A program made the translations under genes and the position numbers. Below, one piece after another: positions 11,291 to 18,847 of a stretch of 50,062 nt of DNA. A model generated the notes under the pieces. It searched no databases. It saw only the letters and a program-made list of their open reading frames with translations, and had not been told where the DNA came from. Location of the stretch: contig CALBPI010000073.1 of assembly GCA_937899415.1 (NCBI GenBank), forward strand, positions 1-50,062, read 5' to 3'. This DNA comes from an uncultured Gammaproteobacteria bacterium. Its GTDB lineage: Bacteria; Pseudomonadota; Gammaproteobacteria; Steroidobacterales; Woeseiaceae. Each line of letters starts with the position of its first letter. Within the stretch, counting starts at the first letter, position 1.

Positions 11291-12594
11291 AGGTACCGGC
11301 TTACCGTTGGCGAGACCTCGATAGTGTTGCGCGCGCCGAGGTCCTGGCACGTCCCGCGGTCGCGGCATCGGACGCGGTTCAAAGCACCGTGCGTGACATC
11401 ATCGCCGCAGTGCGCGCGGACGGTGACATTGCGGTGCGCCAACTGGGCAGAGAGCTCGACGGCGTCGCACCCGATGCGCTCAAGGTGGATGCGGCAGCTT
11501 TCGACGCCGCCGAGCGCGCGCTCAGCGACGAGGACCGCACAGCGATCCGTCAGGCCATCGCCAACATTCGTGCGTTCCATGAGGCCCAACGACCGGCACC
11601 CATCAGTGTGGAAACGATGCCCGGCGTGCGGTGCGAGCGCCTGAGTCAGCCCGTCGATGCCGTCGGCCTTTATGTGCCGGCCGGCTCAGCACCTCTACCC
11701 TCTGCGGCTATGATGCTCGCGGTCCCGGCGTCCATCGCAGGCTGCCCGGTGCGCGTTCTGTGCTCGCCACCGGCCGCCGATGGCGAGGTCCACCCGGCCA
11801 TTCTGTTCGCCGCGCGTGAAGCCGGCGTGACCGATGTGTTTCGCACCGGCGGTGCGCAGGCCATCGCCGCGATGGCGTATGGCACCGACAGCGTGCCCAA
11901 GGTGCACAAGGTGTTCGGGCCGGGTAACGCCTGGGTCACCGAAGCCAAGTCGCAAGTGTCTGCCGATCCGGCAGGCGCCGCGCAAGACATGCCTGCGGGC
12001 CCGTCGGAAGTCCTCGTGATTGCCGACGCGGCAGCGAATCCGGACTACGTCGCGGCCGACCTGCTCTCGCAGGCAGAGCACGGTCCCGATTCGCAGGTCG
12101 TCCTGCTCACCGACAGCGCCGCACTCATCGCACGTGTACAGGAGTCCGTGATTCGACTGACGGCAGAACTCGATCGCGCCCACATCGTTGCCGACGCGCT
12201 CGCGAACAGCGCGCTCATCGCGGTGACGGATATCGACGAGGCGGTCGCGATCAGCAACGATTACGCGCCCGAGCACCTCATTGTGAATACGGCCGATGCC
12301 CGGGCTCGTCTCGCGAGCATCCGCAATGCCGGCTCCGTGTTTCTCGGTCGGCTCACGCCCGAGTCGCTGGGTGACTACTGCAGTGGCACCAACCACGTAT
12401 TGCCCACTTATGGCTATGCGCGCAACTACAGCGGGCTTGGCGTCGATCAGTTCCTGCGCTACATGACCGTGCAGGAAGTTAGCGCTGACGGACTGACTCG
12501 GGTGGGACCCGTGGCCGCGCGCCTCGCGTCGCTCGAAGGCCTCGATGCACACCGGCTGGCTGTGGACCTGCGCCTGGCGGGAGACAGCGCGTGA
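11287..12594 (+). CDS. hisD: Histidinol dehydrogenase
   Basis: Zinc enzyme that oxidises histidinol to histidine in two NAD+-dependent steps. 435 residues from ATG 11287, which overlaps the hisG stop by four bases; the frame is open upstream but that part lies in hisG. Motifs: YVPAGSAPLPSAAMMLAVPA, VFGPGNAWVTEAKSQV, DMPAGPSEVLVIAD, and NDYAPEHLIV with the catalytic Glu-His pair. The C-terminal GTNHVLPT and YSGLGVDQF segments are also conserved. It overlaps hisC by GTGA. Confidence 0.97.
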   Translation: MKVPAYRWRDLDSVARAEVLARPAVAASDAVQSTVRDIIAAVRADGDIAVRQLGRELDGVAPDALKVDAAAFDAAERALSDEDRTAIRQAIANIRAFHEAQRPAPISVETMPGVRCERLSQPVDAVGLYVPAGSAPLPSAAMMLAVPASIAGCPVRVLCSPPAADGEVHPAILFAAREAGVTDVFRTGGAQAIAAMAYGTDSVPKVHKVFGPGNAWVTEAKSQVSADPAGAAQDMPAGPSEVLVIADAAANPDYVAADLLSQAEHGPDSQVVLLTDSAALIARVQESVIRLTAELDRAHIVADALANSALIAVTDIDEAVAISNDYAPEHLIVNTADARARLASIRNAGSVFLGRLTPESLGDYCSGTNHVLPTYGYARNYSGLGVDQFLRYMTVQEVSADGLTRVGPVAARLASLEGLDAHRLAVDLRLAGDSA

Positions 12595-13652
12595 GCACCG
12601 ACGTCGCAGCGCTGGCACGTCCGGATATTCGTGAACTCGAGGCTTACGTGCCGGCGAGTTACGCGCCGGGCCTCGTCCGCCTCAACGCCAACGAGGCTCC
12701 GTGGCGCAGCAGCGCGGACGCCACAGAACGCGGCCTGAATCGATATCCCGAAGCACGGCCGAGTGCATTGACGCAAACGCTGGCGGAACACTATGGCGTC
12801 CCGGCAGAAACCCTGTTCGTCACCCGCGGTACCAGTGAGGCCATCGACCTGCTCATCCGCTGCTTCTGCCGTCCCGGGCAGGACGAGATCGTCATTTGCC
12901 CGCCGACTTTTGGTATGTACGCCGTGTACGCCAACATCCAGGCGGCGGGCATCCAGGAAATCTCGCTGGGTGACGGGTTTACGCTGCCTGTCGACGCGAT
13001 CCTGGCAGCATGGCGGGACGCGAGCCGGCTAGTGTTCGTGACTACGCCGAATAATCCGACGGGCAACGCCTTCGACACCGCAGAGATCGAACGACTCGTG
13101 CAAGGCCTCGAGGGGCGCGGCATTGTGGTCGTCGACGGCGCCTACCTGGAGTTTGCTGATACGGACGCCGCCATGGCGCTGCGGCGCTATGACAACGTCG
13201 TCGTCTTGCGCACGATGTCAAAAGCCTACGGCCTGGCCGGCGCCCGCTGCGGCTCGCTCATTGCGGATCCGGCGGTTATCGAGCTTGTGACCAAGGTGAT
13301 GCCGCCCTACGCCGTGCCCACTCCATCCGTCGAGAGTGCGCTGGTCGCCCTGGCCCGCGAGCAATTCGATGTGATGCCCACACGGATTAACGCGCTGATT
13401 GAGGAACGCGAACGCGTGGCCGCGGCGCTCGCCGATCTGCCGCTCACGGTTCGCGTACTGCCCAGCGATGCGAACTTTCTGCTCGTCCAGTTTCAGGATC
13501 CGCGGCGCGTACTTGACGCGGCCGCTGATGCGGGACTGCTTTTGCGTGACTTCAGCACGCAAACGACGACGCCGGATTGCCTGCGCATCACCATCGGCAC
13601 GGCCGCGCAGAACGACACCCTCATCGCTGCCCTGACGGAGCTCACGCCATGA
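12591..13652 (+). CDS. hisC: Histidinol-phosphate aminotransferase
   Basis: Class I/II PLP aminotransferase converting imidazole-acetol phosphate to histidinol phosphate. 353 residues, starting with GTG in a GTGA overlap with hisD. Conserved parts: VRLNANEAPW near residue 27, GLNRYPE, TTPNNPTGN with the PLP-stacking region, VVDGAYLEF, and the PLP lysine in RTMSKAYGLAGARCG (about 206-220). It is embedded in the his operon, so the histidine role is secure, although the family can also transaminate aromatic keto acids. It ends in an ATGA overlap with hisB. Confidence 0.97.
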   Translation: MSTDVAALARPDIRELEAYVPASYAPGLVRLNANEAPWRSSADATERGLNRYPEARPSALTQTLAEHYGVPAETLFVTRGTSEAIDLLIRCFCRPGQDEIVICPPTFGMYAVYANIQAAGIQEISLGDGFTLPVDAILAAWRDASRLVFVTTPNNPTGNAFDTAEIERLVQGLEGRGIVVVDGAYLEFADTDAAMALRRYDNVVVLRTMSKAYGLAGARCGSLIADPAVIELVTKVMPPYAVPTPSVESALVALAREQFDVMPTRINALIEERERVAAALADLPLTVRVLPSDANFLLVQFQDPRRVLDAAADAGLLLRDFSTQTTTPDCLRITIGTAAQNDTLIAALTELTP

Positions 13653-14713
13653 CCGGCCGCAAGATTCTCTTCGTCGACCGCGACGGCACGCTCATTGAGG
13701 AGCCCGCTGACGAACAGGTCGACCGCATCGACAAGATACGCCTCGTGCCGGGGGTTATCGCCGCACTGCAGCGTGCACTGGCAGCCGGCCATGAGTTGGT
13801 CATGGTCACCAATCAGGATGGCTTGGGCACCGAGTCGTTTCCGGAGCCCGAATTCGAGGCACCCCATGCCTTCATGCTTGAGCTGTTCGCGTCCCAGGGT
13901 ATCGAGTTCGTCGAGACCTTCGTGTGTCCGCACAAGCCTGAAGAGGGCTGCGCTTGCCGGAAGCCGCACACGGGCTTGCTGACACGCTTCCTCGCCAACA
14001 ACACACTCGACATCGATGCCTGCGCCGTCGTGGGTGACCGCGAGTCGGACATCGACCTTGCCGACAATCTCGGCATAGAGGGCTTCCTGCTTGGGCCTGA
14101 GCTCGACTGGGACACGATCGTGCACCAACTCGTGACACGCCCACGACGTGCGACCGCGACCCGTAACACCAACGAGACACAGATTCGTGTGGCGCTCGAC
14201 CTCGATGCTGAGGGCCCGCAGGCTATCGCAACGGGCATCGGATTTTTCGATCACATGCTCGAGCAGGTGGCGCGTCACGGCGGCTTCGCACTGAATCTGT
14301 CCTGCGACGGCGACCTCGATGTTGACGACCACCACAGTGTTGAAGACGTGGCGCTCGCACTGGGTACGGCGATTCGCGAAGCGCTCGGTGACAAGCGCGG
14401 CATTGGCCGCTACGGCTTCTGGGTCCCCATGGACGAAGCCATCGCACGCGTGGCCATCGATATTTCGGGACGTCCCGCCACACGCATCGACGTCGCGTTT
14501 GGGCGCGAATTTGTGGGTGGCATGGCCACAGAGATGGTGCCGCATTTCTTCCAGTCGCTGGCACAGGCACTGGGCTGCGCGATTCACATCGAGGCTCAGG
14601 GTGACAATACGCACCACATCGTCGAGGCCTGCTTCAAGGGCGTCGGCAGGGCGCTGCGACCCGCACTTGCGCGCGACGGCACCACAGTGCCCAGCACCAA
14701 GGGGGTCCTGTGA
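13649..14713 (+). CDS. hisB: Bifunctional histidinol-phosphatase / IGP dehydratase
   Basis: Fusion of two histidine enzymes, as in enteric bacteria; 354 residues against about 355 in E. coli. The N-terminal HAD phosphatase has FVDRDGTLIEEPADEQ with the nucleophile Asp and a zinc-binding CPHKPEEGCACRKP (about 93-106). The C-terminal imidazoleglycerol-phosphate dehydratase starts near residue 170 and contains GFFDHMLEQVARHG-type and DDHHSVEDVALALG metal-binding His clusters. ATG 13649 overlaps the hisC stop; the frame continues upstream inside hisC. Confidence 0.96.
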   Translation: MTGRKILFVDRDGTLIEEPADEQVDRIDKIRLVPGVIAALQRALAAGHELVMVTNQDGLGTESFPEPEFEAPHAFMLELFASQGIEFVETFVCPHKPEEGCACRKPHTGLLTRFLANNTLDIDACAVVGDRESDIDLADNLGIEGFLLGPELDWDTIVHQLVTRPRRATATRNTNETQIRVALDLDAEGPQAIATGIGFFDHMLEQVARHGGFALNLSCDGDLDVDDHHSVEDVALALGTAIREALGDKRGIGRYGFWVPMDEAIARVAIDISGRPATRIDVAFGREFVGGMATEMVPHFFQSLAQALGCAIHIEAQGDNTHHIVEACFKGVGRALRPALARDGTTVPSTKGVL

Positions 14714-15306
14714 ATCTCGTCATTGTCGGCTCGGGTGGCGCCAATATCGCGTCACTGCAGGCGGCACTCGACCGGCTCAACTGCAAGGCCACGCTGAGCA
14801 CCGATGCGGACACCATTCGTGCCGCATCGCACGTCATCTTGCCCGGTGTGGGCGCCGCCGCAGACGCCATGGCACGGTTGCGTGAATTGTCGCTCGATGC
14901 CGTTCTGCGTGACCTGAACCAGCCCGTGCTCGGCATCTGCCTCGGCATGCAGCTGCTGGCCGAAGCATCGGAAGAGGACGGCGCCGCATGCCTCGGTCTG
15001 ACCGAAGACCGCGCAAAGCTGATCCGCTCGGGCCCCGACCGGGCCGTGCCACACATGGGCTGGAACACGGTTGCGGCCACACGAAGCTCACCGCTGTTCA
15101 CAGGTATTCCGGACGGTAGCCACTTCTACTTTGTCCACAGCTACGCCCTGCCCGTCTCGGGCTCGACGATTGCTCAGTGCGAATACGGCGAGCCCTTCGC
15201 AGCTGCCGTACAGCAAGGCAACTATTTCGGCACGCAGTTTCACCCTGAACGCTCGGCGAAAGCCGGCGCGCGCCTGCTGGCCAACTTCCTGGCACTCGAC
15301 GCATGA
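14710..15306 (+). CDS. hisH: IGP synthase glutaminase subunit
   Basis: Class I glutamine amidotransferase that supplies ammonia to HisF for imidazoleglycerol phosphate and AICAR formation. 198 residues, GTG start in a GTGA overlap with hisB. Motifs: VILPGVGAAADAM, the nucleophile Cys in LGICLGMQLLAEASE (about 76-90), MGWN, and FGTQFHPERSAKAG with the His-Glu of the triad. The hisH-hisA-hisF order is classic. ATGA overlap with hisA. Confidence 0.96.
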   Translation: MNLVIVGSGGANIASLQAALDRLNCKATLSTDADTIRAASHVILPGVGAAADAMARLRELSLDAVLRDLNQPVLGICLGMQLLAEASEEDGAACLGLTEDRAKLIRSGPDRAVPHMGWNTVAATRSSPLFTGIPDGSHFYFVHSYALPVSGSTIAQCEYGEPFAAAVQQGNYFGTQFHPERSAKAGARLLANFLALDA

Positions 15307-16031
15307 AGATCATTCCTTCGATTGACTTGCGCGATGGCCGCTGTGTGCGGCTGCTCTACGGCGATTACAACCGTGAAACGCGCTACGACGCCGATCCGGT
15401 TGATCTGGCCGCACGCTACGCTGGTTTGGGGCTCCAGACGCTGCACGTCGTCGATCTTGATGGTGCGCGTGCCGGTGCGCCGGCCAACGTGGACCTGATC
15501 GCGCGTATGGTCGAGTCCACAACGGCGTCCGTGCAAGTAGGCGGCGGTATCCGGGAATCGGCTCACCTGACCGAGTTGTTCGACGCCGGCGCGCGGCGTG
15601 TGGTGATCGGCAGCCTCGCGATCAAACAGCCTGAGCTTGTGGCCGAGTGGCTCGAGTCATTCGGTGGCGAGCACATCGTGCTGGCCTTTGACGTTCGTGT
15701 CGACGACTCGGGCGTTGCGCGGGTCAGCACGGAGGCCTGGCAGAAGACATCCGACTCGGAACTGGTCGCCACCATCGAGTCGTTCAGGGCGCACGGCCTG
15801 AAGCAGGTCCTGTGCACCGACATCGGCCGCGATGGCGCGCTGTCAGGCCCGGCAACCCGCCTCTACACGCGAGTCATGGCGGCCTGCCCCGGCATCGCGC
15901 TGCAAGCCTCGGGCGGCGTATCGAGCATTGACGACCTGCGGGCGCTTCGCGCTGCGGGTCTCGACGCTGCGATCACGGGCAAAGCACTGCTCGAAGGGCG
16001 CATCACCGATGAGGAGATCCAGTCATTCTGA
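15303..16031 (+). CDS. hisA: ProFAR isomerase
   Basis: (Beta-alpha)8-barrel that opens the ribose ring of ProFAR (Amadori rearrangement). 242 residues. The catalytic Asp is in [13 protein letters not shown] at strand 1 and the second Asp in [12 protein letters not shown]; phosphate-binding loops are VGGGIRE and ASGGVSS. It starts in an ATGA overlap with hisH. Its last codons contain GAGGAG (16011-16016), which is the Shine-Dalgarno for hisF. Confidence 0.96.
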   Translation: MKIIPSIDLRDGRCVRLLYGDYNRETRYDADPVDLAARYAGLGLQTLHVVDLDGARAGAPANVDLIARMVESTTASVQVGGGIRESAHLTELFDAGARRVVIGSLAIKQPELVAEWLESFGGEHIVLAFDVRVDDSGVARVSTEAWQKTSDSELVATIESFRAHGLKQVLCTDIGRDGALSGPATRLYTRVMAACPGIALQASGGVSSIDDLRALRAAGLDAAITGKALLEGRITDEEIQSF

Positions 16032-16819
16032 CGAAACGCATCATCCCCTGCCTCGACGTCCGCGATGGCGTCGTCGTAAAGGGCGTCCAGTTCGCCAACC
16101 ACCGTGTGGTGGGCGATATCCTTGAGCTCGCAGCGCGCTACAGCGTTGACGGCGCCGACGAGCTCGTGTTCTACGACATCACGGCCAGCCCCGAGGGACG
16201 GTCTGTCGATCGCCAGTGGGTGGCTGAGGTTACCAAGGTGCTCGACATCCCGTTCTGTGTCGCGGGCGGCATTCGCAGCGTCGAGGACGCCGAAGCCGTG
16301 CTCAACCGGGGCGCGGACAAGATCTCGATCAATTCGCCGGCGCTCGAAAACCCCGACCTCATCGAGGCACTCGCACGTCGCTTCGGCTCGCAGTGCGTCG
16401 TGGTGGGCATCGACAGTCGCTTTGAAGACGGCGACTGGCACGTCTACCAGTACACAGGCAATCCCGACAAGACGCTGGGCGCCGGTCGACGCACCCTCGA
16501 CTGGGTCATGGAGGCGCAGGACCGCGGCGCCGGCGAGATCGTGCTCAACTGCATGAACCAGGATGGCGTGCGGCGGGGCTACGACAACGAGCAGCTGGCC
16601 GCGGTACGCGAAGTGTGCCGGGTGCCGCTGATCGCTTCCGGCGGGGCCGGTGAGGTCGAACACTTTTCGGATGTTTTTCGCGAAGCGCGCGTCGACGGCG
16701 CGCTTGCCGCGAGCGTGTTCCACAGCGGCGAGTTGCCTGTGCCCGTGCTGAAACGCGAACTGATTGCCTCAGGTATCGCGATTCGCCCCACCGTAGACCC
16801 GGAGAGCGTGGCCGCATGA
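16025..16819 (+). CDS. hisF: IGP synthase cyclase subunit with non-canonical ATT start
   Basis: Barrel enzyme that, with HisH, makes imidazoleglycerol phosphate and AICAR. About 264 residues against 258 in E. coli. The N-terminus [19 protein letters not shown] carries the catalytic Asp; the second is in [12 protein letters not shown]. An in-frame TGA lies at 16010-16012 and the first ATG/GTG/TTG after it is GTG 16106, which would delete strand 1 and the catalytic Asp. The true start must be earlier. ATT 16025 aligns with the E. coli start Met and lies eight bases after GAGGAG (16011-16016). CTG 16028, giving a CTGA overlap with hisA, is the alternative. Confidence 0.88.
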   Translation: MLTKRIIPCLDVRDGVVVKGVQFANHRVVGDILELAARYSVDGADELVFYDITASPEGRSVDRQWVAEVTKVLDIPFCVAGGIRSVEDAEAVLNRGADKISINSPALENPDLIEALARRFGSQCVVVGIDSRFEDGDWHVYQYTGNPDKTLGAGRRTLDWVMEAQDRGAGEIVLNCMNQDGVRRGYDNEQLAAVREVCRVPLIASGGAGEVEHFSDVFREARVDGALAASVFHSGELPVPVLKRELIASGIAIRPTVDPESVAA

Positions 16820-17109
16820 AGTCGCTGGATGTTCTGACCGAACTGGAGGAGACGATCATCGCGCGCCTCGCCGACGCGAATCCGTCATCAAGCTACACGG
16901 CGCGGCTGGCTGCGGCTGGCGTCAGCCGCGTGGCGCAGAAAGTGGGCGAGGAAGGCGTCGAGGTCGCGATCGCCGCGGCATCAGGTGCCAGCGATGAAGA
17001 GCTAATCGCCGAGTCCGCCGATTTGCTCTACCACCTGACCGTGTTGCTGGCCGTTCGCGGCCTGTCGCTGACGGATGTGGCCCGCGTGCTCGCAGCGCGT
17101 CAGGCCTGA
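16816..17109 (+). CDS. hisE: Phosphoribosyl-ATP pyrophosphatase
   Basis: Second step of histidine synthesis: removes pyrophosphate from PR-ATP. 97 residues, a stand-alone HisE of the MazG-like all-alpha fold: [20 protein letters not shown], the helix [14 protein letters not shown] (about 42-55) with metal-binding Glu residues, and [14 protein letters not shown]. The HisI (cyclohydrolase) half fused to it in many gammaproteobacteria is absent. ATGA overlap with hisF. It ends ten bases inside the convergent dehalogenase gene. Confidence 0.95.
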   Translation: MKSLDVLTELEETIIARLADANPSSSYTARLAAAGVSRVAQKVGEEGVEVAIAAASGASDEELIAESADLLYHLTVLLAVRGLSLTDVARVLAARQA

Positions 17110-18038
17110 CCGGAGTCCGCAAAAGCCACGACGCGATTGGCGAGTTCCGGGCCCAGGTCTTCCTGCAGGAAGTGGCCGCCGCCGCGCATGGTCTCGTGGG
17201 GTTGGTCCTGCGCACCGGGCACACGCTCCCGGAACAGCCGCGCACCGCCGCGCGTGACGGGGTCGCGGTCACTGAACAACGTCAGTACGGGCCGCTCGAA
17301 CTGCGCAAGCGCTTGCCAGGCGACGCGGTTGTCAATGGCACCGGGATCATCGGGCGTCGTCGGAACCAGCAACGGGAAGGCTCGCGTGCCTGCCTTGTAG
17401 CGGCGGTTCGGAAACGGCGCATCGTAGGCGGCGACCTCAGCGTCATTGAGCTCGCGCACACTGGCCTTTTGCAGGATCTTCCCGATCGGGAACCAGGGTG
17501 ACCAGCGCGCGAAGCGCTGCCACTGTCGAAAGGCAGCGGGCACGGTGCCTTTACCTTCGGGCAGACCGGTGTTGGCAATGACAAGCCGGGCATACCGTTC
17601 GGGTTTGTCCGCAACGGTGCGCAGGCCGATCAGACCGCCCCAGTCCTGGCAGAAAAGCGTGATGTCATTGAGACCCAGTGCACCGAGGAACTGGTGCATC
17701 CAGCCGACGTGGCCGGCGTAGCTGTAGTCGCCAATGCTGCCCGGCTTATCAGACTTGCCGAATCCGATCAGATCGGGTGCGACGACCCGAAAACCTGCGG
17801 CCACCAGCGGCGGGATCATGAACCGGTAGAGGTAGGACCAGCTCGGCTCCCCGTGCAGCAGCAAGGCCACACGTGCCGCGGTCGGGTTCTCGTCAATGTA
17901 GTGCAGCCGACGCGCACCCAGTCGCGCGTCGTCGATATCTACGTAGTGCGACTCGAACGGATAGTCGGGCAAGGCTTCAAAGCGCACCTCGGGCGTGCGC
18001 CAGATTGAGGTGCCGTCAACGCGTCGCAACAGGCTCAT
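17100..18038 (-). CDS. Haloalkane dehalogenase-like alpha/beta hydrolase
   Basis: 312 residues, closest to the HLD-I branch of haloalkane dehalogenases (DhlA/DmlA type), which hydrolyse carbon-halogen bonds. Visible: the oxyanion motif LLHGEPSWSYLYR (residues about 60-72), the nucleophile FCQDWGGLIGLR with Asp132 followed by Trp133 (halide-binding in the family), an acid Asp in SDRDPVT (257/259) and the base His289 in RGGGHFLQED. The cap domain is about 160-235 with several Trp. Epoxide hydrolases share the scaffold, but Asp-Trp favours a dehalogenase. It is the last gene of the ilvD-lysC-lysA operon (ATGA overlap with the thioesterase). Natural substrate unknown. Confidence 0.82.
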   Translation of the reverse strand: MSLLRRVDGTSIWRTPEVRFEALPDYPFESHYVDIDDARLGARRLHYIDENPTAARVALLLHGEPSWSYLYRFMIPPLVAAGFRVVAPDLIGFGKSDKPGSIGDYSYAGHVGWMHQFLGALGLNDITLFCQDWGGLIGLRTVADKPERYARLVIANTGLPEGKGTVPAAFRQWQRFARWSPWFPIGKILQKASVRELNDAEVAAYDAPFPNRRYKAGTRAFPLLVPTTPDDPGAIDNRVAWQALAQFERPVLTLFSDRDPVTRGGARLFRERVPGAQDQPHETMRGGGHFLQEDLGPELANRVVAFADSGQA

Positions 18039-18847
18039 GACTTGGGCTCCCTGAAAATGCCGGTCTGGTAGCTGGCCGCGAGTAGCAAGCCCGCCTCGCT
18101 GTACGCATAAGTCTCGGCGTTCAGAAACGAATGCCGAATGGCACGACAGTGGGTGTCAAGCAAGACGAATCCGTCGCCGACGGCAGCGAGTTCTTCATCA
18201 CTCGCGTAGATGTGCGTGGAGAGTGACACCGTAGACGCAAACAGACGTCCATCCCGCACAAAGAAGGTGCGCGGCATGGGGGTATCCACCATCGCTGCCA
18301 GGGCCTTGGCATCGAGTGGGCGTCGGTCCGACTCACGTACCCAGGTGGCGGAACGCGGTTTCGGGTTCCGGGTAAACGGACGCCCCTTGGCGAGGTAGAT
18401 TTCGTAGTGCCCAAACCACGACGGTGTCATCTCGTTGGCATCAAGGCGAAAGCTCTCGGCCTGCGGGCGCATGGGCTCGGGTTCGATATCGTAACGCGTC
18501 TCGGTCGGCGTGCGCTCCCCCGCGACAAGCGTGGCTGCCGCAAGCACCCGTGACCCGGATTGGGGCTCGCGCACTTCGACTTTCCAGAAGTCAATGGTGC
18601 GCCGGCGCTCCACAAGTCCCACCGACAGGCGCACCTTGTGGCCACGAACGGCGGTGTGAAACTGGACGTTCTGGTTCACGAGTGCACCCCGCTTCTCGCG
18701 GTGGCGCTCCCAGCCGCTGACAATCGCCGCTGCAATCCAGCCGCCGAATGCGTTGTCCATGTTCCAGAAGCGTTGGTCCAGCTCAACCTCGTAAAGGCCT
18801 TCGCTCAATTCCTGCGGGGCGGTCGACTCGTCGAGAACGAAACTCAT
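18035..18847 (-). CDS. TesB-like acyl-CoA thioesterase (double hotdog)
   Basis: 270 residues with two hotdog halves (about 1-120 and 150-270) typical of TesB-like or 4HBT_3 acyl-CoA thioesterases. The first half has WNMDNAFGGWIAAAIVSGWE and VNQNVQFHTAV. The second half has STHIYASDEELAAVG and ends with LLAASYQTGIFR, where the Gln is the conserved catalytic Gln position. Substrate unknown. It overlaps the lysC-lysA stop by ATGA and its own stop overlaps the dehalogenase start. No signal peptide. Confidence 0.75.
   Translation of the reverse strand: MSFVLDESTAPQELSEGLYEVELDQRFWNMDNAFGGWIAAAIVSGWERHREKRGALVNQNVQFHTAVRGHKVRLSVGLVERRRTIDFWKVEVREPQSGSRVLAAATLVAGERTPTETRYDIEPEPMRPQAESFRLDANEMTPSWFGHYEIYLAKGRPFTRNPKPRSATWVRESDRRPLDAKALAAMVDTPMPRTFFVRDGRLFASTVSLSTHIYASDEELAAVGDGFVLLDTHCRAIRHSFLNAETYAYSEAGLLLAASYQTGIFREPKS

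Noticed and set aside
16106-16819. hisF starting at GTG 16106
   Set aside because: It would remove the first strand and catalytic Asp of the barrel, which are encoded directly upstream in frame.
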